64,000 nt of DNA from an uncultured Prevotellaceae bacterium (GTDB taxonomy: Bacteria > Bacteroidota > Bacteroidia > Bacteroidales > Bacteroidaceae): contig CADCFA010000009.1 in NCBI GenBank assembly GCA_902800595.1, positions 22,340 through 86,339 on the forward strand, in the 5' to 3' direction. The position numbers and the translations under genes are program-made. Shown here piece by piece: positions 42,080 through 50,664 of this stretch. Numbering within the stretch: the first letter of the stretch is position 1; each line of letters opens with the position of its first letter. The notes below the pieces were generated by a model. That model was not told the origin of the DNA and ran no database searches. It saw nothing but the letters and a program-made list of their open reading frames with translations.

Positions 42080-45000
42080 ATGAATACAGATAGAACGTTA
42101 GACCCTTCCCAGCAAGAGAATGTCAATGCGACTCACCGTATTGATTCCGGATCTGCTACAATACGTGCAAACGCTTTGACTGTAAGGCCTGCTTCTGCTA
42201 CCATCAGTCCTTCGACGAAGATAGGTGGAGTATTCAAACCTGACAGCTTTGAGGCGCAGAATGATAATGTAGATGACAAGTTCTTTCTGCTGAAGGATAA
42301 AAAATACAAGAATGTCCAGTCGCTGAGTGCGAACACAGGTGAGGCCCAGGTGTTTCTGGTAGAGCGCGACGGAGAGAACTATGTGCTGAAGATCTATTAT
42401 CCCAATTTCGACGTCAACAAGAAGGTTCTTCAGACTGTATATAACTTCGACTTCGAGATGATTGTCAAGGTGTACGACTTTGGCAAGACGTATGTCGATG
42501 GCAAGCATAGATATTATGAACTGATGGAGTTCCTCAAGGGAGGTTCGCTGCAGGAGTATCGTCTTAATGGCGATATGGACAAGTTCCGCCGAATAGCCCT
42601 TCAAGGAGCAGCGGCACTGGCCTACTGCCATCAGAGTAGTATTATGCACAAGGATATCAAGCCGGGCAACTTCTTCTTCCGTGATAAAGAGCATACGGAA
42701 TTGGTGCTTGGTGATTTTGGTATCTCCAGCATCATGGATCAGGATGGAAAAACCCATAAGACGACACAGGCCCGTACACCTATCTACGCAGCACCTGAGA
42801 TGTATACTGATGTGATCGATGGCGTGGTGGAAGTGACACCATCTGCCGATTTCTATTCATTAGGTATCTGTCTGATGGCCTTATGGTTAGGTGAATCGCC
42901 ACTGAGTTCGAATGAACGCGTGATGATGCGCCAGAAGAGCGAAGGACGCTTGCCGCGTATTCTTGATCTCCCTAATCGTGTCAGAATGATTGTTCAGGGT
43001 CTGACGGTTGTCAACGCTGCCAATCGTTGGGGGTATAAGGAAGTAGAGGAGTGGTTTCTGGGTGGAAGTCCAAAGGTTGACCTCTCGTCACCGTTCCTGA
43101 AATATAAGACTTTCGTCGTTGATCCTGACAGGAATCTTGTTGCAGACAATATTCATGAACTGGTTCCGCTGCTGCTCGACAATCAGAAACTGGCTATCGG
43201 CTATCTCTATAACGGACGTATCAGTCAGTGGCTGGAGTCGTGTGGTAATGACAAGCTCAGCACCATCGTAAAGGATATCGTGACAAACCGTTATCCTGTA
43301 GATCAGCGTGCAGGTCTGATGGCAGCTATCTATAGTATGGAGCCAACCTTTGCCTATAAAGATGTGAAGGGTAACTTATGTGAAGATGTTCATGGCATTG
43401 CATTATCGCTGCTTACTTATCAGAGCGAGTATGCCATTCTGCTGAAAAATCCAAACGATACGCTGTTCCTCTATCTGGAGTCTCATACGAGTTGCAATAT
43501 CGATCGTCTCCGTTCCTATTTCTCCAAGACTGATAAGAAAGGCTCACAGGTAGCCGTCTTGAGAACGGTGTATGAGATAGATCCTGACATACCGTTGTTG
43601 GCACGTTATCCATCTTCTACACTGAAGGATATTGTGCAGTCGTTCGGTAGGGAGCAGTTGACAGAAGATGACTGGCATTGCCTGACAGACGGACGCCTGC
43701 TCTCATGGATGTATAGTCATGAAGATAAGATGGTCTGCGAGAGTATGCGTATTCTGACGCAGGGTAAGACATACTCCGAGTCGCTGGCCTATATGGTGCT
43801 GTATAACCTCGATCGCGAAGCTGGCTACGACCTGAAATCGGCCTATACACCTCAGCAGATTGGTGAACAGATTGCAGAGCGAATGAAAGGAGTGGAGCAT
43901 CTGGATGACGAAGGCTTCAAGAATGCCATGACTGATATCGTGGAGCTGGATGGCAGATTCAACTACTATGCACAGCTGCATGGATGGACAGAGGTGCTGA
44001 ATGAGCATCATCGCTGTTTCGATCTGACCAGTGAAGAGAATCGTGAACGTCTGGGAGCCTATGACTTAAAGACTGCCGTCTATCGTTTCTGTCTTATCTT
44101 AGGTGTTTCGCCTGTTTATGTGATGCCTGATGGAAAGGAATATACGAATGGACGTGAACTGGATGTCAAAGATTACCATGAGATACGCACAGAGATTCGC
44201 AATGGCTCGTTTACACAATGGATGTCTGTCTTCTATCATGAGGATCCGTTTGCAGACTTCTCAGAAGAATATGCTTACGAGAAGACCTTAGAAGAGTGGC
44301 TGATGGCAATAGGAAAGATTGACAAAACGCAGAACTACTATAAGCGTTTTGTGGATGCACGTCAGGAGACATCGGCCCGTATCAAAAGTGTGCGTGACAA
44401 CTGGAAATATGCCAAAGGCAAGGAGAAGGTGTGGCGCATGACATTCTATGGCCTGTGTGGCATCTGGATTCTGTTTATTTTGTTGTTAGGTGTGGATAAC
44501 CGTACCTATCTGCTCGAACATTCGCTCTTCGCTATTGGATTACCCTTGGGTGGTATGACGGCTATCATCGTTGGCACCAGAGCCTACTTCCGGGGCTATG
44601 ATGTCTTCTTCTCTATCCTTTGGGGATTATTGGGAGTTGCTTCGTCATATATACCTATTATAATATTAAAGTATTTCGGAGAGTCTCATCCTGGATTGTT
44701 CAATATCATCATTGTAGTCATAACACTTGTCTATATGCTGATATGTCATCTGACTGATTTCAGAGGCGATGAGAAAGCTGACAGTAAACTGATATCTGAG
44801 GTGCTGGAGAATGATATTAAGTCATCTCTCCTTGAACCTTTATATTATACCTTTAAGACAAAGTCGTATAAGTTTAACGGTTCAAAGTTCGCCTTGTTGA
44901 ACGATGTGACGGACCAGGTGCGATCCATCAGTGGTGAAAGTGTGCTACACTATGTATTGTGGAGCATAATGGCACTGATATTTGTATTGGATTTCGTCAT

Positions 45001-45100
45001 ATTCAGTCCGAAAATGTTTAATGTAGCTAACCCTGATGTAGAAAATCTCAAATCGAAACCTGCATCAATAATCAAGCAATTAGAAAGAGACGTAGAATAA
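42080..45100 (+). CDS. membrane-bound Ser/Thr protein kinase
   Basis: 1006 aa. A disordered Ser/Thr-rich N-terminus (1-60) leads into a eukaryotic-like kinase domain (about 66-330): ATP-binding Lys104 in 'YVLKIYY', catalytic loop HKDIKPGN (190-197, His-Lys-Asp in place of His-Arg-Asp), DFG (212-214) and APE (238-240). All catalytic residues are present, so it is probably active. A long helical region (about 340-780) follows, then about four membrane helices (787-890) and one more near 955-975. The kinase is predicted to face the cytoplasm. One-base overlap with the AAA+ gene. Likely targets are the FHA partner and its neighbours. Confidence 0.88.
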   Translation: MNTDRTLDPSQQENVNATHRIDSGSATIRANALTVRPASATISPSTKIGGVFKPDSFEAQNDNVDDKFFLLKDKKYKNVQSLSANTGEAQVFLVERDGENYVLKIYYPNFDVNKKVLQTVYNFDFEMIVKVYDFGKTYVDGKHRYYELMEFLKGGSLQEYRLNGDMDKFRRIALQGAAALAYCHQSSIMHKDIKPGNFFFRDKEHTELVLGDFGISSIMDQDGKTHKTTQARTPIYAAPEMYTDVIDGVVEVTPSADFYSLGICLMALWLGESPLSSNERVMMRQKSEGRLPRILDLPNRVRMIVQGLTVVNAANRWGYKEVEEWFLGGSPKVDLSSPFLKYKTFVVDPDRNLVADNIHELVPLLLDNQKLAIGYLYNGRISQWLESCGNDKLSTIVKDIVTNRYPVDQRAGLMAAIYSMEPTFAYKDVKGNLCEDVHGIALSLLTYQSEYAILLKNPNDTLFLYLESHTSCNIDRLRSYFSKTDKKGSQVAVLRTVYEIDPDIPLLARYPSSTLKDIVQSFGREQLTEDDWHCLTDGRLLSWMYSHEDKMVCESMRILTQGKTYSESLAYMVLYNLDREAGYDLKSAYTPQQIGEQIAERMKGVEHLDDEGFKNAMTDIVELDGRFNYYAQLHGWTEVLNEHHRCFDLTSEENRERLGAYDLKTAVYRFCLILGVSPVYVMPDGKEYTNGRELDVKDYHEIRTEIRNGSFTQWMSVFYHEDPFADFSEEYAYEKTLEEWLMAIGKIDKTQNYYKRFVDARQETSARIKSVRDNWKYAKGKEKVWRMTFYGLCGIWILFILLLGVDNRTYLLEHSLFAIGLPLGGMTAIIVGTRAYFRGYDVFFSILWGLLGVASSYIPIIILKYFGESHPGLFNIIIVVITLVYMLICHLTDFRGDEKADSKLISEVLENDIKSSLLEPLYYTFKTKSYKFNGSKFALLNDVTDQVRSISGESVLHYVLWSIMALIFVLDFVIFSPKMFNVANPDVENLKSKPASIIKQLERDVE

Positions 45101-48100
45101 TGGTTTGTGAGAACTGTCATAAAGAAAACAGAATATTAGCAAAGTTCTGCAAGTGGTGCGGTCAGCCAATCGCATCACAGGATCTGCTTGACAAACTGGT
45201 AGGGCTTGACGAGGTAAAACGCCAGCTTAAGACGATTGTAAATACCTATACCTATCTGCGTTCCCGTAAAGATATTGCCAATGTCAGCATCTCAGTAAAT
45301 GCTATTGTGATTGGTGAGACGGGAACAGGAAAAACTGCATTGGCAGAGATCCTTCGTGATTACTTCTATCAACATAAGATTATCACGAAGCCGAAGTTGA
45401 CGATGGTTGACGCAGTCGATTACCAGCGCTTTGTTGACAAGTGGGATGATAATATCAAGAAAGCTAAGGATGGTATCCTGTTCTTTGATAATGTTCAGAA
45501 ACTGCTGCCCGATAAGTATTCCAATCAGGTGAATCCGCTGGATAAACTGTTTGTGGAGATGGGCAAATGGGAGGACAATCCGATAGTTGTCATCTCTGGT
45601 CTGACAAAGGGACTGGATGACTTCCTGGAGAGCAATCCTGCTGTTGCCAACCGTTTCAAATATACATTCCGTCTGCCTACACCTGGTTACCAGGAACTGA
45701 CAGAAATCTGTAAACTGAACCTGCGTACGAAGTATGGTGTCACCAAGTTCTCACCAGAGGCTGATGATCAGCTGACACGTTTCTTCAAATACCAGGTTAA
45801 GATCAAGGATGAGACATTTGGTAATGGTCATCTTGCCACCAAGACTTCAGAAGATATCTTCACGCAGTTTATCAGTCGCGGAGCAGATGCTGTCCAGGTA
45901 GAGAAGAGTGATATCAGAGGCTATGTTCCAGAGGAGCGTAGTGTGGATGATATCCTGAAAGATCTCGATAACTTCATCGGCATGGATGAGGTGAAGAGTG
46001 CAGTGCGAGAGATTGCCTATTCTGTTAAAAATAGCATTGAGCGTGCCGAACGTGGACTGGGTGAACAGGAGAAAATGTCTATGCATGTCATCCTGACTGG
46101 TAATCCAGGAACGGGTAAGACGACTATTGCCCGAAAGCTAGGAGAGATCTTGGCAGCTATCGGCTACCTCGACAGTGGACATGTGGTGGAGGTGGATCGT
46201 GCCAAGATGGTCAGTCCCTATCAGGGTGAGACACCTAAGGTGGTTGACAAACTCTGCGACAAGGCTATGGGTGGTATCCTGTTTGTAGATGAGGCTTATA
46301 CACTGGCTCCGCAGAATGCTGCTGGTGAACGAGATAATCAGGGTACCCAGGCTTTGGAGAAGCTGATGAAGCGTATGGAGGACGATCGTGGAAAGTTCGT
46401 TGTGATTGCAGCAGGCTATCGCACGGAGATGGAGAATCTCTTCCGTATCAACCCAGGTTTCAAGAGCCGTTTCACTTACTTCCTCGATATCAAGGACTAC
46501 TCGCCAGATCAGCTGTATCAGATCATGCTTGTATTCGCCAAGGAGAAGAAATATATCTTCTCGCCAGAGGCAGAAGAGCTGGCAAAGAAGCAAATCACAG
46601 AGATGTACAATTCACGTGGCAATGACTTTGCCAATGGACGTACGATGCGCACACTCTTTGATCAGATCTGTAAGCGTCAGGCACAGCGCCTGCAGGGTGA
46701 GGATATCTCTGCGATGTCGAATGAGGAACTGATGACCATCACGGCAAAGGATATTCCATACGAGGCTCCGCAGACTGTGGATGTTTCCGATTGTCTTGCT
46801 AAACTTGACGGACTTGTTGGTCTGGCAGCTGTTAAGAAGGAGGTGGCAAACCTCACGTCTTATCTCAATCTCCAGATTAAGCGAGGAGAAACCAACACCT
46901 TCCAAGGCAAACATTATGTGTTTACTGGTAATCCTGGTACAGGTAAGACTACGGTAGCACGTATTATGGCTGATATCTTCAAGACATTAGGTATCGTGTC
47001 GCGAGGGCAGCTGGTTGAGGCTGACCGCTCCAAGTTGGTAGCAGGCTATTCCGGACAAACAGCTATTAAGACCAATCAGCTTGTTGATCAGGCCTTAGGC
47101 GGTGTGCTCTTTATTGATGAGGCCTATACCTTGAAGTCGAACGACGGTGACTCTTTTGGTGCTGAGGCAATCGATACGCTGCTGAAACGATTAGAGGATG
47201 ATCGAGGTAAGTTTATCTGTATCGTAGCAGGCTATACAGATCAGATGCACGACTTCATCGATTCTAATCCTGGTCTGAAGAGTCGATTTACTCAGACCAT
47301 TCATTTCGACGACTATACACCAGATGAGTTGACTGAAATCTTCCTCAATCTGGCCAGCAAGAAGAACTTCACTGTTGATGAGGTGATGCGTGGTGCTATC
47401 CATCGTCAGTTTGAGCAGTTATATCTGCGTCGTGACAAGAACTTCGGCAATGCCCGTGAGGCACGCCGAATCTTCGATGAGGCTGTTGAGCGACAGAGTC
47501 AGCGTCTTGTCAAGCTGATGAACGATCCTTCATTCAATGAGAGTGATATGTACAGTCTGACACAAGATGATCTGCCAATGGCTCAGAGTGAGGTGGCTCG
47601 TCCGCTTGATGAGGTGCTCAATGAGCTCGATGAGTTTATTGGCATGCGAACCGTCAAGAACTCCATCCGTCGTCTGGCTGTACAAAGCATGTTCATGAAG
47701 CAGCGTGCTGCTATGGGTGCTGGTAACGTGCAGCAGATGGCAATGAACTTCGTACTGACGGGTAATCCAGGTACAGGTAAGACCTCGTTGTCACGTAAGA
47801 TGGGTGAGGTGCTCCAGGCTATGGATATCCTGCCTACATCTCGTGTGCTGGAGGTAAGCCGTGCTACCTTAATCGGCAAATACATGGGTGAGACACCCAA
47901 GATTGTCAACAGCATGTGTGACAAAGCGATGGGTGGTATCCTCTTTATTGATGAGGCCTACACCCTCAGTGATGGTGGTGACCAGTATGGTAAGGAAGCC
48001 ATTGACACGCTGATGAAACGTATGGAAGACGATCGGGGTAAGTTTGTAGTGATTGCAGCCGGATATAAAGACAAGATGGATGAGTTTATGCAGATGAATC

Positions 48101-48405
48101 CTGGTCTGGCCAGTCGCTTCACTCACAAGCTCCATATTGACGACTATAATGAAGACGAGTTGCTCTCTATCTTCAAGTCGATGGCGAAGAAAGAACAGTA
48201 CACACTGTCTCCTACAGCAGAATTCAAGGCACTCGATACCATCTACAAGATGGTGATTGCAAAAGACGAGTCATGGGGTAATGCCCGTGAGATGCGTAAT
48301 CTGCTTGACTTAACCATCCAGAAGCTCTCACTTCGAGTATCGCAGATGCCGCCTGATCAGGTGACCAAAGAAACATATCAGATTATATTACCAGAAGATA
48401 TTTAG
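45100..48405 (+). CDS. zinc-ribbon protein with four CbbX/CfxQ-type AAA+ ATPase domains
   Basis: 1101 aa. N-terminal zinc ribbon (Cys3, 6, 17, 20), then four AAA+ modules. Walker A sites: GETGTGKT (72-79), GNPGTGKT (334-341), GNPGTGKT (610-617), GNPGTGKT (888-895). Modules 2-4 have intact Walker B/DEAYTL motifs ('LFVDEAYTL', 'LFIDEAYTL' twice). Module 1 has 'FFDNVQ' without the catalytic Glu, so it probably binds but does not hydrolyse ATP. Modules 2-4 belong to the CbbX/SpoVK/EccA clade of ring ATPases that remodel partner proteins. Four tandem modules in one chain is unusual. Sits between kinase and FHA genes in one operon. Confidence 0.88.
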   Translation: MVCENCHKENRILAKFCKWCGQPIASQDLLDKLVGLDEVKRQLKTIVNTYTYLRSRKDIANVSISVNAIVIGETGTGKTALAEILRDYFYQHKIITKPKLTMVDAVDYQRFVDKWDDNIKKAKDGILFFDNVQKLLPDKYSNQVNPLDKLFVEMGKWEDNPIVVISGLTKGLDDFLESNPAVANRFKYTFRLPTPGYQELTEICKLNLRTKYGVTKFSPEADDQLTRFFKYQVKIKDETFGNGHLATKTSEDIFTQFISRGADAVQVEKSDIRGYVPEERSVDDILKDLDNFIGMDEVKSAVREIAYSVKNSIERAERGLGEQEKMSMHVILTGNPGTGKTTIARKLGEILAAIGYLDSGHVVEVDRAKMVSPYQGETPKVVDKLCDKAMGGILFVDEAYTLAPQNAAGERDNQGTQALEKLMKRMEDDRGKFVVIAAGYRTEMENLFRINPGFKSRFTYFLDIKDYSPDQLYQIMLVFAKEKKYIFSPEAEELAKKQITEMYNSRGNDFANGRTMRTLFDQICKRQAQRLQGEDISAMSNEELMTITAKDIPYEAPQTVDVSDCLAKLDGLVGLAAVKKEVANLTSYLNLQIKRGETNTFQGKHYVFTGNPGTGKTTVARIMADIFKTLGIVSRGQLVEADRSKLVAGYSGQTAIKTNQLVDQALGGVLFIDEAYTLKSNDGDSFGAEAIDTLLKRLEDDRGKFICIVAGYTDQMHDFIDSNPGLKSRFTQTIHFDDYTPDELTEIFLNLASKKNFTVDEVMRGAIHRQFEQLYLRRDKNFGNAREARRIFDEAVERQSQRLVKLMNDPSFNESDMYSLTQDDLPMAQSEVARPLDEVLNELDEFIGMRTVKNSIRRLAVQSMFMKQRAAMGAGNVQQMAMNFVLTGNPGTGKTSLSRKMGEVLQAMDILPTSRVLEVSRATLIGKYMGETPKIVNSMCDKAMGGILFIDEAYTLSDGGDQYGKEAIDTLMKRMEDDRGKFVVIAAGYKDKMDEFMQMNPGLASRFTHKLHIDDYNEDELLSIFKSMAKKEQYTLSPTAEFKALDTIYKMVIAKDESWGNAREMRNLLDLTIQKLSLRVSQMPPDQVTKETYQIILPEDI

Positions 48406-48412
48406 ATAGAAG

Positions 48413-48967
48413 ATGATTATTTGTCCAACGTGTAGAGAAGAAATTGACGATGATTCCCACTACTGTGATCAGTGTGGGCAGAAATTGTATTTCTGCAACC
48501 AGTGTGGTCGGGTAGGAGTAGGTCGCCGTTGTACCCATTGTGGCGGTTTGATGGTTTCACCTGACGGCTCTGTCAGTCAGCGGGGACAAGCCATAGGTAT
48601 GTCTATGCCTGGGTTTATGTCCAATGGATTATCAGGAGGAGATGGACTCAATAGTTCCATGAGAGCCATGCCAGTATTGGCGCTTATCAATGACAGCTTG
48701 AATATTCGTATTAATGGCATGAACGGCGCCATTATAGGTCGCCGAAAGGGCCCGTATACACAGTTCTTTGAAAATCAGAGTTATGTGTCTGGCGTGCATG
48801 CTCAGCTGAAATTTAATCCTGGTGTCGGATGGTGTGTGGTGGATAAACATTCTTCCAATGGCACGATGCTTAATCAGCGTCCTATCCAACCAGATATTGA
48901 GATGACCTTGAATAGTGGCGATATTCTGACAATCGCAAATGTCAATCTCCAGGTGATTATAAGTTAA
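48413..48967 (+). CDS. zinc-ribbon and FHA-domain protein
   Basis: 184 aa. Two N-terminal zinc ribbons (Cys4/7/18/21 and Cys28/31/40/43), a Gly/Ser/Met-rich linker, and a C-terminal FHA domain (about 90-184) with the phosphothreonine-binding pattern: 'GRRKGPY', 'YVSGVHAQL' (SxxH) and 'SSNGTMLN'. It should read threonine phosphorylation made by the kinase upstream. 7 bp after the AAA+ gene and 8 bp before the phosphatase gene. Confidence 0.88.
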   Translation: MIICPTCREEIDDDSHYCDQCGQKLYFCNQCGRVGVGRRCTHCGGLMVSPDGSVSQRGQAIGMSMPGFMSNGLSGGDGLNSSMRAMPVLALINDSLNIRINGMNGAIIGRRKGPYTQFFENQSYVSGVHAQLKFNPGVGWCVVDKHSSNGTMLNQRPIQPDIEMTLNSGDILTIANVNLQVIIS

Positions 48968-48975
48968 TAAAGAAA

Positions 48976-49731
48976 ATGGTAGAATTTGAAATAACATCAG
49001 CCAGCAGAGTTGGCTGTGTGAGAAAACAGAATGAGGATATGATACTTGTTGATAGTCATTTTGTACGTAATAGTGACTATGAGACAAAAGCAACATTAAG
49101 AAGTCAGGACAGATATATTATTGCTGTAGCCGATGGTATGGGTGGTCATAATCGTGGCGATGTGGCAAGTAGTGATGTTTTGAAGAACCTGCAATTTTAT
49201 TATCATGATCTCCCAATGGGATTCGGAGCCAGTGAATACTATGAGGCTGTAGTAGAATGGCTTGACTCCATTAATAATTATATCGCTTCAAAAGGGCGTG
49301 CTGATGTACAGTTTCAGGGTATGGGTACCACGCTGGTAGCTTTTGCCTATTATTGTGGCGATTTCTATACGGTGAACTGTGGTGATAGTCGCTTGTATCG
49401 TTTCCGTGACGGACAATTGGCACGACTCACGACTGATCATTCCCTGAATGAAATGCTGGGTGAAGAGAAACATACCAATATCATTACCAACTGTATCGGT
49501 GGCGGTTGCAATTCATCCTATGCGGATATGGTTCAGATTACAAATGATGTTAAGACAGGCGACCTGTATATGTTGTGCAGTGATGGCCTGACGGATATGG
49601 TTCCTGATGATAAGATTGCCGAGTTGTTAGCAGGTGGTGCAGATGCGAATGCGCTGTGTGAAGCTGCTATCGCTGCAGGTGGATTCGATAATGTATCCAG
49701 TAGCATCATCAAAGTTAATAATACGCTTTAG
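48976..49731 (+). CDS. PP2C-family protein phosphatase
   Basis: 251 aa. Mn/Mg-dependent Ser/Thr phosphatase: 'GCVRKQNEDM', metal-binding 'AVADGMGGHNRGD', 'NCGDSRLYR', 'LCSDGLTDM' and the final 'FDNVSSSII' Asp are all present. Cytoplasmic, no membrane helix. It should reverse the action of the kinase encoded in the same operon. Confidence 0.92.
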   Translation: MVEFEITSASRVGCVRKQNEDMILVDSHFVRNSDYETKATLRSQDRYIIAVADGMGGHNRGDVASSDVLKNLQFYYHDLPMGFGASEYYEAVVEWLDSINNYIASKGRADVQFQGMGTTLVAFAYYCGDFYTVNCGDSRLYRFRDGQLARLTTDHSLNEMLGEEKHTNIITNCIGGGCNSSYADMVQITNDVKTGDLYMLCSDGLTDMVPDDKIAELLAGGADANALCEAAIAAGGFDNVSSSIIKVNNTL

Positions 49732-49737
49732 ACAACA

Positions 49738-50655
49738 ATGCCTTTAAGATTACCAGATAGATTACCTGCTATAGATATTCTTAAAAATGAGAATATCTTC
49801 GTGATGGACAATTCGAGGGCCACAACGCAGGACATTCGCCCTCTTCGCATCGTGATTCTCAATCTGATGCCGCTGAAGATAACGACAGAGACGGATTTGA
49901 TCCGTCTCCTTTCTAATACACCTTTGCAGCTGGAGATCAGCTTCATGAAACTGCGTAGTCATACATCTAAGAACACACCGATAGAACACATGATGATGTT
50001 TTACCGCGACTTTGAGTCGATGCGGAATGACAAGTTCGATGGTATGATTATCACAGGTGCTCCAGTGGAAACGCTCGATTTTGAGGAGGTGAACTATTGG
50101 AATGAGATTACGGATATCTTTGATTGGGCTCGCACCCACGTCACCAGTACGCTCTATATCTGCTGGGCAGCACAGGCCGGCTTGTATTATCATTATGGTA
50201 TTCCCAAATATCCGTTAGAGAAGAAGATGTTCGGCATCTTCCCTCAATATCCGTTAGAGAAGGGACTTCCCATCTTCCGAGGATTCGATGATGTGTTTAT
50301 GATGCCTCATAGTCGCCATACGGAGATTCATCGTGAGGATATTTTGGCAAATCAAGACCTGACGCTGATAGCAGAATCACCTGATTGTGGTGTCAGTATC
50401 GTGATGGCGCGAGGTGGACGTGAGTTCTACATCACAGGACATCTGGAGTATGCACCCAATACCCTTGATACCGAATATCGTCGTGACAAGGGCGTGCGTG
50501 ATGATGTGGATCTGCCAAAGAACTATTATCTCGACAACAACCCTGACAATCCGCCATTGGTTACCTGGCGTGCTCACGCTAATCTTCTTTACGCAAACTG
50601 GATTAACTATTACGTCTATCAGGAGACACCTTATAACATTGAAGAAATTAAATAG
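49738..50655 (+). CDS. metA: homoserine O-acyltransferase
   Basis: 305 aa. Acylates L-homoserine (with acetyl- or succinyl-CoA) for methionine synthesis. Class I glutaminase-like fold with catalytic Cys142 in 'YICWAAQAG' and 'MPHSRHTEI' carrying the catalytic His. Acyl donor cannot be told from these motifs alone. Begins 6 bp after the phosphatase stop, with no visible promoter or riboswitch between. Confidence 0.93.
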   Translation: MPLRLPDRLPAIDILKNENIFVMDNSRATTQDIRPLRIVILNLMPLKITTETDLIRLLSNTPLQLEISFMKLRSHTSKNTPIEHMMMFYRDFESMRNDKFDGMIITGAPVETLDFEEVNYWNEITDIFDWARTHVTSTLYICWAAQAGLYYHYGIPKYPLEKKMFGIFPQYPLEKGLPIFRGFDDVFMMPHSRHTEIHREDILANQDLTLIAESPDCGVSIVMARGGREFYITGHLEYAPNTLDTEYRRDKGVRDDVDLPKNYYLDNNPDNPPLVTWRAHANLLYANWINYYVYQETPYNIEEIK

Positions 50656-50664
50656 CGTTCAGTC

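Noticed and set aside
41136-49731. Type VI or type VII secretion cluster
   Set aside because: No Tss, Ecc or WXG100 genes are visible; only regulatory and ATPase components occur.
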